A stretch of 64,000 bases of DNA from contig NZ_CP130720.1 of the NCBI RefSeq assembly GCF_035984415.1, positions 806,001-870,000 of the forward strand. The letters are read 5' to 3'. Shown here in pieces: positions 18,220 to 26,695 of this stretch (position 1 is its first letter; every line of letters starts with the position of its first letter). A model generated the notes under the pieces. It saw only the letters and a list, made by a program, of their open reading frames with translations, ran no database searches and was not told where the DNA came from. The translations under genes and the position numbers were made by a program. This stretch comes from Streptomyces sp. NBC_01296. Lineage in GTDB: Bacteria; Actinomycetota; Actinomycetes; Streptomycetales; Streptomycetaceae.

Positions 18220-18386
18220 TGGCGGCCGGGCCGACGTCGTTGCCCCGCTGCGCGTTGCCCGCGGCCCGTTGCTCCGTACGAGTTCTCTTGCGTGCCCGTT
18301 CGGTCGCACCCTCCGAGCGCATGATCATCATTTAGCCGCGCAATCGTTTTGATACTCCCATCGGGCTTGGCGAGCTGGAGGGCTGC

Positions 18387-19877
18387 GTGGCGATGTCATC
18401 GACGCACCGTGCACAACAGGAGCGAAAGGCGAGACGGGTACGGAGGATCAGGGCGTGGAGCGTGGTGGCCGCCGTGACCGGCGCCGTCCTCGTCGTCGCC
18501 GCGGCGCCGGACCGGGCGCCGGAGCAGGATGCCAAAGGGTCGGCGGCCGGCGGCCACGACGCCTCCGTGACCCTGCTGGTCGGCCGGGCTCTGGACGAGG
18601 GGGACGGCGGCATCGCGGCGCGGTGCGCGGTGGAGGGCTTCCGGGACGGCCTGTGCACCGGCTGGCGGCAGCAGCGCGTACGGGCCACCGCCCGGGGCGC
18701 GGGCTCAGTGCTGCGGGGGCCCGCCTCCCGCGAGGCCGACGGGCCGCCGCGTACGGTCGTCCTCCCCACGAACGCGGGCGGTCCGCTCCAGATCGCGCTC
18801 GCCGAGGCGGGGCAGCTCACCGATGTCACCGTCCGCGACGGCCACGGGCGCTACGTGGGCGGCGCACTCTCCGCGAAGAGCCGCCACTGGACCAACACCG
18901 AGCCGCTGCGGGCCGGCGAGCTCTACACCGTACGGGTCGGCGCGCAGGACGCGGCCGGGACCCCGGTCGGCGTCACCATGGCCTTCCGGACCGCGCCGCT
19001 CCCGGACGGGGGCAGGCTCACGGCGGAGTTCGGGCCGAGGCCGGGGACGTACGGCGCGGGGCAGATCGTGACGGCCGCCCTGAGCCGGCCGGTTCCCGCC
19101 ACCGACCGGACCGCCCGGGGACGGGTGGAGCGGGCGCTCCAGGTGACCTCGGAGCCCGCGGTGGAGGGTGGCTGGCACTGGGTGGACGACTCGACGCTGC
19201 ACTACCGGCCGCGTACGTACTGGCCGGCGCACGCCGAGGTGCACGTGACGAGCGGTCTCGACGGGGTCGAGGTCGGCGACCACGACTACGGCGGCCCCTC
19301 CGACTCCACGGAGTTCACCATCGGGGACCGGATCGAGGCGGTCACCGACTCCGCCGCCCACGAGATGACCGTACGCCGCAACGGCCGGGCCATCCGGACG
19401 ATCCCGGTCACCACCGGCAAGGAGGGCTTCCGGACCCGCAGCGGCGTCAAGGTCGTGCTGGGCAAGGAGTACCAGGTCCGGATGCGCGGGGACACGGTCG
19501 GCATCAAGCGCGGTACGAGCGAGTTCTACGACCTGCCGGTGTTCTACGCGACGCGGGTGACCTGGAGCGGCGAGTACGTGCACGCCGCGCCCTGGTCGGT
19601 CGCGTCACAGGGCGAGGAGAACGTGAGCCACGGCTGCACGGGCATGAGCACGACGGACGCCGCCTGGTTCTTCCAGACGGTACGGGAGGGGGACATCGTG
19701 CAGGTCGTCAACAGCGGCGGCGAGCCGATGGCGCCCTTCGACAACGGCTTCGGCGACTGGAACCTGGACTGGCGGGCCTGGCAGGCGGGCAGCGCCCTCA
19801 CGTCCGCCTCCGCCCCGCCCGCCGCCCTCCCGGCGGTGTCCCGCCACACCCCGTCCCGGCTGCGCCCGCTCACGTGA
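18387..19877 (+). CDS. L,D-transpeptidase with Ig-like domains
   Basis: This is a 496-residue exported cell-wall enzyme that makes 3-3 crosslinks between meso-DAP residues of peptidoglycan. A basic N-terminus and one hydrophobic segment (about 22-40) anchor or export it. Two Ig-like/bacterial LDT domains follow (about 110-320; the second contains GGWHWVDDSTLHYRPRTYWP). The YkuD catalytic domain has HAAPWS (His399) and SHGCTGMS with nucleophile Cys417. The C-terminal DWNLDWRAW segment is typical of actinobacterial LdtMt2-like proteins. The start is GTG 18387; ATG 18393 is an alternative. Confidence 0.93.
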   Translation: MAMSSTHRAQQERKARRVRRIRAWSVVAAVTGAVLVVAAAPDRAPEQDAKGSAAGGHDASVTLLVGRALDEGDGGIAARCAVEGFRDGLCTGWRQQRVRATARGAGSVLRGPASREADGPPRTVVLPTNAGGPLQIALAEAGQLTDVTVRDGHGRYVGGALSAKSRHWTNTEPLRAGELYTVRVGAQDAAGTPVGVTMAFRTAPLPDGGRLTAEFGPRPGTYGAGQIVTAALSRPVPATDRTARGRVERALQVTSEPAVEGGWHWVDDSTLHYRPRTYWPAHAEVHVTSGLDGVEVGDHDYGGPSDSTEFTIGDRIEAVTDSAAHEMTVRRNGRAIRTIPVTTGKEGFRTRSGVKVVLGKEYQVRMRGDTVGIKRGTSEFYDLPVFYATRVTWSGEYVHAAPWSVASQGEENVSHGCTGMSTTDAAWFFQTVREGDIVQVVNSGGEPMAPFDNGFGDWNLDWRAWQAGSALTSASAPPAALPAVSRHTPSRLRPLT

Positions 19878-19887
19878 CCGCGCCGGT

Positions 19888-20133
19888 TCAGGGACGCCAG
19901 ATTCCCAGCGCGACGAGGCCGACGAGGAAGAGCCCCAGCGTGACGAGTTGCATCGCGCAGCTCCCCCTCGTGCGCACCGGCACATAGGCGTCTCCGCGCT
20001 TGAGGTAGGTCGGGCGGGACACGTCCGTCCCGAAGAAGAACTGGGTCACCCGGCCGATGACTCCGAGCAGAAGGAGTCCCGCGATGACCTTCCCCCACAC
20101 GGGCCATGTCTCGACAGCCGACGAAAGCACCAT
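19888..20133 (-). CDS. Small two-helix membrane protein
   Basis: This is an 81-residue protein from ATG 20133. Helix one is VIAGLLLLGVIGRVTQFFFG (about 13-32), followed by a polar loop with TYLKRGDAYVPVRTRG and a second helix QLVTLGLFLVGLVALGIW. The family is not recognised. It is convergent with the L,D-transpeptidase (10-base gap). The longer upstream frame is not used because it lacks a ribosome site. Confidence 0.55.
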   Translation of the reverse strand: MVLSSAVETWPVWGKVIAGLLLLGVIGRVTQFFFGTDVSRPTYLKRGDAYVPVRTRGSCAMQLVTLGLFLVGLVALGIWRP

Positions 20134-20242
20134 CAGATCCTGATCCCCCGAACTGGCCGCGGACACGCGTCTGTATGCCCCACCCCGTGACGTGCCGTCA
20201 GGGTAGTGGCGTCGGCTGCCGCCCACCAGATCACGACCGGCC

Positions 20243-20290
20243 ACGCCCCGCGCCGTACCCGGCGAATCCGCCGGGCACAGCGCGGGGCGT
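20243..20290 (-). terminator. Terminator of the first DUF4360 gene
   Basis: ACGCCCCGCGC (20243-20253) pairs with GCGCGGGGCGT (20280-20290). An inner stem, CCCGGCG/CGCCGGG (20258-20264, 20269-20275), extends it. It lies 20 bases past the stop at 20310 on the minus strand. Confidence 0.8.
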
Positions 20291-20309
20291 CAGGGGAGGG
20301 AGCGGGCCG

Positions 20310-20996
20310 TCAGGGGGTGGGACGTTTCGGTGTGGGGCAGACCTGCCAGGCGAGGTGGTAGAGGGTGCTCACGCTCGCGTCCGTGGAGTCCATGGCCATG
20401 AAGCTGGTGGAGGTCTGCGGGTTGGACGTGCCCGCATTCACGCGCAGTTCCGTATTGATGTTGAAATTGCGTTTCTCTCCGCACGGCGCCCAGACCAGAT
20501 CCGCGTACTCGGTCTTGTCGCTCGCCTGCCAGTTGTCATTGTGCGGCCCGTTGAACTGGTGGGTGCGCTGAGTCGTCTGGGGCATTCCCTGGAAGTAGTA
20601 GTTCGCCCGCTCCTGCCCCCATGCGCCGGACTGGAGAAATGCGAATCCGCGGTAGTCCGCCTGGACAATCGCGTAGGTGAATCCCGAAGGAACGTGGACG
20701 CGCAGATTGAGCTGGCAGTTCTTGCGGAATGCCGTCGGCGGCGCGCCGGGGCCCACCTGGGCGAGGTACTCACTGTAGGTGACCGTGAAGGCGGTGTTGT
20801 CCGGGGCGACGGCCACTTCGGCGGTGCCTTCGCGACAGCCGGATCCGTTGACCGTGGCGAGTTCGATCACGATCTTGTCGGGGGGTGCGGTGATCTGCGG
20901 GGTGTGGCCTGCGGCTCCGGCGGACGTCGTCGCCGTGGCGATCAGCACGGCCGCCGCGCTGCCGGTGAGCAGGGTACGAGACAGGGAATGAGACAT
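20310..20996 (-). CDS. Secreted DUF4360 protein, copy A
   Basis: This is a 228-residue precursor; AGGAG precedes ATG 20996. A Sec signal peptide covers about residues 1-29. The mature part is the DUF4360 domain: NGSGCREGTAEVAVAPDN, FRKNCQLNLRVHVPSGFTYAI, ADYRGFAFL, YYFQG and a C-terminal FMAMDSTDASVSTLYHLAW. Four Cys suggest two disulfides outside the cell. The family is known from fungi and actinomycetes, but its function is not established. It is a close paralogue of the next gene, from which it is separated by only 52 bases. Confidence 0.88.
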   Translation of the reverse strand: MSHSLSRTLLTGSAAAVLIATATTSAGAAGHTPQITAPPDKIVIELATVNGSGCREGTAEVAVAPDNTAFTVTYSEYLAQVGPGAPPTAFRKNCQLNLRVHVPSGFTYAIVQADYRGFAFLQSGAWGQERANYYFQGMPQTTQRTHQFNGPHNDNWQASDKTEYADLVWAPCGEKRNFNINTELRVNAGTSNPQTSTSFMAMDSTDASVSTLYHLAWQVCPTPKRPTP

Positions 20997-21048
20997 CGTT
21001 GTCACTCCTGACCATCGATCGGTGTTTCCTGCGCTCACTCACGCCGCG

Positions 21049-21693
21049 TCAGGCCGCGGGGCATTCCTTCCACGCGAAGTGGTAGACCGTGCTGACACTG
21101 CCGTCCGTCGAGTCCATGCTCATGAAGCTCAGGGCCTGCGGGTTCGACGAACCCGAGTAGACGCGCAGCTCGCTGTTGACGTTGAGGTTGCGCTCCTCGC
21201 CGCAGGGTGCATAGACCAGGTCCTGGTACTCGGTCTGGTCGCTCGCCTGCCAGTTGTCGGAGTACGGGCCGTTGAACTGGTGGGCGGTGCGGGCCGTCTG
21301 GCCCATCCCCTGGAAGTAGTAGTTCGCGCGCTCCTGGCCGTAGGCCCCGCGCTGGAGGTGGGCGAAGCCTCGGTAGTCGGCGCGGGCGATGGCGTACGTG
21401 AACCCCTGCGGTACGTGGATCTGCAGGGCGAGCTGACAGTTCTTGCGGAACTCGGTACCGCCGGAGCCGGCGCCGGCTTGGGCCAGGTAGTCGCTGTACG
21501 TGACGGTGAACGACGTGTTGTCGGAGGCCGCGGCGACACTCGCGGTCCCCTGAGGACATCCCGATCCGTTGACGCCGACCACGTCGACGGTGATTCTTCC
21601 GGGCGGTGTGGACACGGGATGGGCCTGCGCGGGCAGGGCCAGGGCGGATAACGCCGCGACCGCCGCGCCGACGGTGAGCCTGCGGAGCAACAT
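21049..21693 (-). CDS. Secreted DUF4360 protein, copy B
   Basis: This is a 214-residue precursor; GGAGAAACGAAG precedes ATG 21693 (an ATG at 21708 is an alternative). The signal peptide ends near PAQAHP. The DUF4360 domain aligns over its full length with copy A, sharing NGSGC, TVTYSDYLAQ, FRKNCQLAL, ADYRGFAHL, ERANYYFQG, QFNGP and DNWQASD blocks. The two genes are a tandem duplication that has diverged mainly in the signal peptide and surface loops. It has no terminator before copy A, so the pair may be cotranscribed. Function unknown. Confidence 0.88.
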   Translation of the reverse strand: MLLRRLTVGAAVAALSALALPAQAHPVSTPPGRITVDVVGVNGSGCPQGTASVAAASDNTSFTVTYSDYLAQAGAGSGGTEFRKNCQLALQIHVPQGFTYAIARADYRGFAHLQRGAYGQERANYYFQGMGQTARTAHQFNGPYSDNWQASDQTEYQDLVYAPCGEERNLNVNSELRVYSGSSNPQALSFMSMDSTDGSVSTVYHFAWKECPAA

Positions 21694-21711
21694 CTTCGTT
21701 TCTCCATTCAT

Positions 21712-21740
21712 TCGTCCCGCGGAGAAAATCGTCCCGCGGA
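21712..21740. repeat. 12-base direct repeat upstream of DUF4360 genes
   Basis: TCGTCCCGCGGA occurs at 21712-21723 and 21729-21740 (17-base period), just upstream of the copy B start. Spacing and place suggest a regulator site or -35 region. The 285-base divergent gap (21694-21978) shows nothing else clear. Confidence 0.5.
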
Positions 21741-21978
21741 ACCGGGAATTTCGGCATGCACATGCCACCACAGCGGCTGCCTGCTGGGAAGGACGCGATA
21801 TGGACAACGCCCCCGGCCCACCCGTGGTGGCCGAATTCCGCAAGCCCCCGGAGCCGTCCCCCGCGCCCGCCCATCAGCCCCACTCCCCCGCCCCGCACGC
21901 AGAACCCGGCACACGGCCGTGGCAGGACAATGACCAGAAGGAGTGTGTGCGGTCGTACGGGATGGGCAGGCGCAGGGC

Positions 21979-22347
21979 ATGGCCTTGCAGCACCCGGCGG
22001 AGCGCACGAGCGAGGGGCGTACCGCCCGCTTCGAGAAGCTGGCCGAGCTCGCGTCGAACTTCACGAGCTCCGCCGTCTTCTCCCTGCTGTGCGTGCTCCT
22101 GGTCGCCGGTTACGTGGCCACCCACGTGGCAGGGCTGTCCACTGAGTGGCAGCACCTCGCGGGTGACGCCTTGGGCGCCGTGTCCTTGCTGCTGCTTGCC
22201 CTGCTGAAGAACTCCGAGCGCCGCGCCGAGCACGCCATCCAGCGCAAGCTCGACGCGATCGCCGCGGCCCTGCTGGAGCAGCAGGAGGGCAAGGGCAAGG
22301 CCCGCGAGGACCTGGAATCGGCCATCGGCATGGAAGAGCGGCTGTAG
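21979..22347 (+). CDS. Low-affinity iron permease-family membrane protein
   Basis: This is a 122-residue protein starting at ATG 21979. A GTG at 21943 is open, but its AAGGAG overlaps the codon. FEKLAELASNFTSSAVFSLLCVLLVAGYV is the first membrane segment with the family's conserved ASN-FTSS edge. LAGDALGAVSLLLLALLKNSERR is the second. The C-terminus (HAIQRKLDAIAAALLEQQEGK) is a cytoplasmic coiled coil. The family name comes from yeast Fet4; in bacteria iron transport has not been generally shown, so the function is uncertain. Confidence 0.78.
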   Translation: MALQHPAERTSEGRTARFEKLAELASNFTSSAVFSLLCVLLVAGYVATHVAGLSTEWQHLAGDALGAVSLLLLALLKNSERRAEHAIQRKLDAIAAALLEQQEGKGKAREDLESAIGMEERL

Positions 22348-22364
22348 AGCGGGGAGGGCCCGCG

Positions 22365-22395
22365 CCCGGGACACTCGCCGCGCGAGTGCCCCGGG
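22365..22395. terminator. Convergent hairpin terminator
   Basis: CCCGGGACACTCG (22365-22377) pairs with CGAGTGCCCCGGG (22383-22395) with one mismatch. It lies between two convergent genes and can stop both. Confidence 0.75.
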
Positions 22396-22399
22396 AGCC

Positions 22400-24328
22400 T
22401 CAGCTGCGCTTCTGCGGCTCCTCGGCGTTGCGCCAGATCGTGAGGTCGAGCGTGATGTAGGTGCTCGGATCTTTCGCGCCCGACTTGCCGCGGTACGTGG
22501 CCACCGCGATGTGGCCCGCGTCGCTGAGCACGCAGATCTCCGTCCCGTCCGAGAGCTGGTCGAGGCCGATCTTCTCGGTGTAGCGGGTCTCGGCGCGGCA
22601 GGTTTCCAGCGAACCCTTCTGCGAGTTGTTCAGCACGACCAGCTTGCCGTTGTCGGTCCCGACCTTCGTGTCCCCGAAGAGGGTGTCCAGATAGAAGTAG
22701 AGGTCGCCGTGGTTGTACAGCACGCCGGCGTTGCCGCCGGTGGCGGGGCGCGGCGGGTTGTCGGCCAGCATGAGCTGGTAGTTGGCCGTCAGGTTGATGC
22801 CCTGGTACGAGGCCGGGGTGGGGTCGGAGCGCTTCTGGCCCTTGTCCTGGGAGCCGCCGCTGGGGGCTGCGCCGCTCGGACTTCCGCCGCTGGAAGTCGC
22901 GCCGTCCTTGGCCTTGTTGCCGGAGCCGTCCGGCAGCAGGGAACCGATGACCGCGAGGCCGATCACCGCTGCCACGACGACACCGGCGATGATCAGCCCC
23001 TTCGGCTTGCGCTGCGGCGCGGGGGGCGGGTAGCCGGGGTGGTGGGCGGGCGACGGGGCGTGGTAGCCCGGCACGTATCCGGGCGGCGGCGTCTGGTGAC
23101 CGGGCTGGGTCTGGTAGCCGGGCGGCGGCGTCTGGTAACCGGGGTGCGTCTGGTAACCGGGCGGCGGCGTGTGATAGCCCGGCGGCACCGTGCCCGGAGC
23201 CGCGGGAGCAGCCGCGGAATGCGTCGGAGCGGCCGGCACCGCGCCCGGAGCGGCGGGACCGGTCGGTGCGTGCGGCGGAGCGGCGGGGGCGCTCTGCGTC
23301 GGCGCGGCGGCCACGCCGAGACCGGTCGGCGTGTACGGGGGCGCGCCCTGCGCCGGAGGCTGCGGGGAGACCTCGGTCGGCGTGGGGGCCACGGCGGGCT
23401 GCGGCGGCGGGGTCTTCGCCGGTTCGGGCAGCTGGAGGCGCTCGGTGATGGAACCGGCGACCGCCTGGGGCAGCCAGTCCTCGCCCTGGCGCAGCGGGAC
23501 GGGGGAGAGGTCGTGGCACATCTGGATGACCTCGGTCAGGGTGGGCCGGTCCGCCGGGTCACGGTTGAGGCACCGCGTCACCAGGGGCCGCAGCTCCTGC
23601 GGCAGCGCGCTGAGGTCGGGGTCCTCGTGCACGATGCGGTACAGCACGGCGTGCGAGGACCCCTCGCCGTACGCGGGCGCACCGATCGCCGCGTAGGCCA
23701 CGATCTGGCCGAGGGCGAAGATGTCGGTGCGATCGGTGACCGTACCGGCGGAGGCCTGCTCGGGTGCCATGAACGCGGGCGTGCCGACGCTGACGCCGCT
23801 GCCGGTCAGGGAAGTGGCGTCCGCCGCGCGGGCGATGCCGAAGTCGATCACGCGAGGACCGTCGCCGGCGAGGAGTACGTTCGCGGGCTTCAGGTCGCGG
23901 TGGACGATGCCCGCGCCGTGGATGACGTGCAGCGCCTCGGCGACCCCGACGGTCAGCAGCAGCACGCTGCGCAGCGGCAGCCGCCCGTGCCGGGCCACGG
24001 CGTGTGCGAGGGAGGGGCCCGGTACATAGGCCGTGGCCAGCCAGGGCTGGGAGCCCTCGGTGTCGAAGTCGATGACGGGCGCGGTGTAGAGGCCCTGCAC
24101 CCGCTGCGCCGCCCGTACTTCCTGCTGGAAGCGCCGCCGGAACTCGGGGTCCTCGCTGAACTCGGGCCGGATCACCTTGAGGGCGATGGGCCGCCCGCCC
24201 GGCGTGTAGGAGAGGTACACCTTGCCCATGCCGCCCGCGCCCAGCACGGCGGACAGACGGTAACCGCCCACCGTGGCCGGGTCTTCGGGCCTGAGCGGCT
24301 GGAAAAGGTCGGTAGAAGGTGTACTCAT
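22400..24328 (-). CDS. Receptor-type serine/threonine protein kinase
   Basis: This is a 642-residue PknB-like kinase. ATG 24328 follows GGGGAT at a good distance. The kinase domain is complete (about 20-275): glycine loop GAGGMG (30-35), Lys51, HRDLKPAN (143-150), DFG (162-164), and APE (188-190) with activation-loop Thr/Ser before it. A ~165-residue Pro/Ala linker includes GYQT-type repeats (383-433). One membrane helix (444-465) follows, then a ~175-residue extracytoplasmic domain with two Cys and no PASTA repeat. It therefore senses something at the cell surface and phosphorylates cytoplasmic proteins. The external domain (YNHGDLYFYLDTLFGD) is not one I recognise. Confidence 0.93.
   Translation of the reverse strand: MSTPSTDLFQPLRPEDPATVGGYRLSAVLGAGGMGKVYLSYTPGGRPIALKVIRPEFSEDPEFRRRFQQEVRAAQRVQGLYTAPVIDFDTEGSQPWLATAYVPGPSLAHAVARHGRLPLRSVLLLTVGVAEALHVIHGAGIVHRDLKPANVLLAGDGPRVIDFGIARAADATSLTGSGVSVGTPAFMAPEQASAGTVTDRTDIFALGQIVAYAAIGAPAYGEGSSHAVLYRIVHEDPDLSALPQELRPLVTRCLNRDPADRPTLTEVIQMCHDLSPVPLRQGEDWLPQAVAGSITERLQLPEPAKTPPPQPAVAPTPTEVSPQPPAQGAPPYTPTGLGVAAAPTQSAPAAPPHAPTGPAAPGAVPAAPTHSAAAPAAPGTVPPGYHTPPPGYQTHPGYQTPPPGYQTQPGHQTPPPGYVPGYHAPSPAHHPGYPPPAPQRKPKGLIIAGVVVAAVIGLAVIGSLLPDGSGNKAKDGATSSGGSPSGAAPSGGSQDKGQKRSDPTPASYQGINLTANYQLMLADNPPRPATGGNAGVLYNHGDLYFYLDTLFGDTKVGTDNGKLVVLNNSQKGSLETCRAETRYTEKIGLDQLSDGTEICVLSDAGHIAVATYRGKSGAKDPSTYITLDLTIWRNAEEPQKRS
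23030..23182 (-). repeat. Coding tandem repeat in the kinase linker
   Basis: About eight imperfect copies of a PPPGYxT/PGYxT unit encode the Pro/Gly/Tyr-rich linker just before the membrane helix (residues 383-433). The low-complexity spacer is prone to copy-number change. Confidence 0.8.
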
Positions 24329-24970
24329 GAAAAATCCATCCCCTGTCACGGCAGTTCAGCCCGCCGAAGCCCCGAAGCCAACCGAGAGGGTACCCAACTT
24401 CGTGGCTCGTCCCCGTCGCCGGCCACCGTATCCGCACCCGTACCCGGGTGGGCTGCCTGCTGGCCGTCCTCGGGGGCAGGCTGCTCGGCAGGCGGGCGGC
24501 TGATCTTGCGCGCGCGACCCCGCGCCCGCGGGCAGGGCGGGCGACGCCCGGCCACGGCAGTACGGACGCCGGCGCCTGCCCCACGGCCGTCTCAGCCGTC
24601 CCCGGCGTCCGCGTCGGCGCCCGCGCAGCAGGTGGAAACCGGCACCCCGGCCGGGGACGGCACCGGTACGAGGACCGGCCGTACGCCGTCTGCAGCAGCA
24701 GGGGCACGGCGCCGTCACCGTGCCCGCCTGGTCGGCGGCCCGCCGGCCGCCGTACGGCGCTGCTGCGGGCTGCCGACCAGGCCTGTTGCGGGGCGGCGCC
24801 CGCCGTGTGCCGTCCCGGCGGGCCGCGGAGCGCTCCGGCCCGCCGGGGGCCGTCGCGGGCCGGATCCGGGGCCCGGTGAGCGCCCGCCGGGGCGGACACG
24901 TGACGGCCACGGGGCAGCGGGACCCCGGCCGCGATAGGCTCGTACGAGGCTCAGGAGAGGGATGATGCTG
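24329..24970. other. Non-coding gap of about 640 bases
   Basis: No reading frame here has a ribosome site, a recognisable domain or normal composition. Translations are Arg/Pro/Ala strings, as expected from chance frames in GC-rich DNA. It should hold the kinase promoter on the left and that of the amidotransferase on the right. An 11-base perfect inverted repeat (24726-24736 with 24772-24782) is the only structured element noted. A frame at 24327-24503 (MKNPSPVTAVQPAEAPKP...) is the least implausible but stays unsupported. Confidence 0.6.
24726..24782. repeat. Inverted repeat in the gap
   Basis: GCCTGGTCGGC (24726-24736) and GCCGACCAGGC (24772-24782) are perfect complements with 35 GC-rich bases between them. 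Purpose unknown; no gene end is close enough for a terminator. Confidence 0.6.
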
Positions 24971-25810
24971 ATGTGTCGATGGCTCGCCTACTCCGGTTCG
25001 CCGATGCTGCTCGACGCGGTTCTCTACCAGCCGGAACACTCGCTGATCGACCAGAGCCTGCACGCCCGGATGGGTGTCGAGTCGACCAACGGCGACGGTT
25101 TCGGCATCGGCTGGTACAGCCCGGACGGCGGCTCAACCCCGGCGATCTTCCGGGACATCGGGCCGGCCTGGAACAACCGCAATCTGCGGGAACTGGCCGC
25201 GCACGTCCGCTCGACGCTGTTCTTCGCCCATGTCCGTGCCTCCACCGGATCGGCGATCCAGCAGACGAACTGCCACCCCTTCCGCCACGGCCGATGGCTG
25301 TGGATGCACAACGGCGCGATCACCGACTTCCACCGTTTGCAGCGCGACTTGTACATGGCCGTCGACCCGGCCCTGTTCTCGTGCATCGAGGGCTCCACGG
25401 ATTCCGAGGTGATGTTCTACCTGGCCGTCACCTTCGGCCTCGACCAGGACGCCCCCGGCGCGGTCGCCCGGATGGCGGGCCTGGTGGAGCGGCTCGGCAA
25501 GGAGCACGGCGTCGCCGACCCGCTGCAGATGACGATCGCGGTCAGCGACGGCGAGCGCGTGTGGGCCTTCCGCTACTCCAGCGCGGGCCAGTCGCGTTCG
25601 CTGTACTACAGCAGCAAGGCCGAGACGGTACGCCAGCTGTACCCTGAACTGCCGTTCCTGCGGGAGGTCTCCGACGCGACCCGGCTGGTGGTCTCCGAGC
25701 CGCTGGGCGACCTCCCGGGCGTGTGGAACGAACTCCCCGAGGCGAGCTACGCCGTCGTGCCCTCCGCGGCCACGGAGGACTACCTTCCTTTCATCCCCGA
25801 GCTGCCCTGA
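24971..25810 (+). CDS. Class II glutamine amidotransferase (YafJ/EgtC-like)
   Basis: This is a 279-residue enzyme of the Ntn-hydrolase fold. The frame has ATGs at 24962, 24965 and 24971; the last is preferred because it puts the catalytic Cys directly after Met (MCRWLAYSG), as this class needs a free N-terminal Cys. Glutamine-site motifs follow: NGDGFGIGWYS, FFAHVRASTG, NCHPFRHGRWLWMHNGAI and GSTDSEVMF. It hydrolyses glutamine or a gamma-glutamyl amide, or acts as a partner to a synthetase. EgtC in ergothioneine synthesis is a relative, but no egt genes lie here. AGGAGAG precedes it. Confidence 0.9.
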   Translation: MCRWLAYSGSPMLLDAVLYQPEHSLIDQSLHARMGVESTNGDGFGIGWYSPDGGSTPAIFRDIGPAWNNRNLRELAAHVRSTLFFAHVRASTGSAIQQTNCHPFRHGRWLWMHNGAITDFHRLQRDLYMAVDPALFSCIEGSTDSEVMFYLAVTFGLDQDAPGAVARMAGLVERLGKEHGVADPLQMTIAVSDGERVWAFRYSSAGQSRSLYYSSKAETVRQLYPELPFLREVSDATRLVVSEPLGDLPGVWNELPEASYAVVPSAATEDYLPFIPELP

Positions 25811-25893
25811 TGTCACAGATCGCCGCCTCAGGATGACCCTGCTCCGCGCGCCACCGGTTCCGGCGCGCGGCCCCCGGGCTACCTTCTCGGCCC

Positions 25894-26685
25894 ATGAGCA
25901 CTGCGTTCCTTCCCGTACGCGCCCGCGCGGCGGGCCGGCTGCTGCACGCCTTGGCCGCCGCGGCCGCGCTCCTCGCCGCGGCCTCCCTCCCGGCCGCCGG
26001 GCAGCCCCGTACCGTCGTGGGAAGGGCGGCCCCGGCACCCGTCGAGAAGCTGTACGGGGCGGCGGTCCGGGCGATGCCGACCGCGCAGAAGGAGGTCTCG
26101 CTGACCTTCAACGCGGCGTGGGACGAGGAGGGGCTGGACACCGTCCTGACGGTGCTGCGGCAGCAGAAGGCACCGGGCACCTTCTTCGTGACGGGCCACT
26201 TCGCCGAACGCCACCCCGATGCGGTCCGGGCCATCGCCGCAGCCGGGCACGGGATCGGCAACCACTCCCACAGCCACGCGCCGTTCGGCGAGCTCACCGC
26301 CGCGGAGCGGGCGCAGGAGGTCACGCTCGCCGACCGGGCGATCCGGCAGGCCGCCGGGCCGGCGGCGCTGCCGTTCTTCCGCTTCCCGTACGGCGACACC
26401 ACGGCCGGGCGGATCGCCGAGGTCAACGCGCTCGGCTTCGCGGACGTCGAGTGGACCACCGACACCAACGGCTACCGCGGCACGGCGGGCGGCATGACCA
26501 CCCAGCAGGCCGTCAAGCGGGCGCTGGACGTGCTCGCGCCGGGCGAGATCGTCCAGATGCACGTCGGCTCGCTCGACGGGCAGGGGCCCGTGCTCGATGC
26601 ACAGGCCCTGCCGCAGATCATCGACGCGGTCCGCTCGCGGGGCTACCGGATCACCGACCTCCGCACCCTGCTGGCCACTCAGTAG
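25894..26685 (+). CDS. Secreted polysaccharide deacetylase (NodB-type)
   Basis: This is a 263-residue precursor. The signal peptide covers residues 1 to about 38. The NodB barrel begins VSLTFNAAWDEEGL, where the usual first Asp of the TFDDG motif is replaced by the Asn-Ala-Ala-Trp-Asp variant known in a subset of the family. The metal-His motif HSHSH (in IGNHSHSHAPF), FFRFPYGD and a final QMHVGS with the last His are present. It removes acetyl or related acyl groups from cell-wall glycans or chitin fragments with a divalent metal. It is convergent with hypE with only 10 bases between. Confidence 0.88.
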   Translation: MSTAFLPVRARAAGRLLHALAAAAALLAAASLPAAGQPRTVVGRAAPAPVEKLYGAAVRAMPTAQKEVSLTFNAAWDEEGLDTVLTVLRQQKAPGTFFVTGHFAERHPDAVRAIAAAGHGIGNHSHSHAPFGELTAAERAQEVTLADRAIRQAAGPAALPFFRFPYGDTTAGRIAEVNALGFADVEWTTDTNGYRGTAGGMTTQQAVKRALDVLAPGEIVQMHVGSLDGQGPVLDAQALPQIIDAVRSRGYRITDLRTLLATQ

Positions 26686-26695
26686 GGCGCCGGCC

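Noticed and set aside
21800..21978. A longer N-terminus or separate small gene upstream of the iron-permease-like protein (MDNAPGPPVVAEF...)
   Set aside because: That frame differs from the permease frame and continues through it as low-complexity sequence. No ribosome site supports it.
24448..24879. Open frames in the 24.3-25.0 kb gap as small genes
   Set aside because: No ribosome sites, arginine/proline-rich translations and no family resemblance. The dyad in the region cuts through them.
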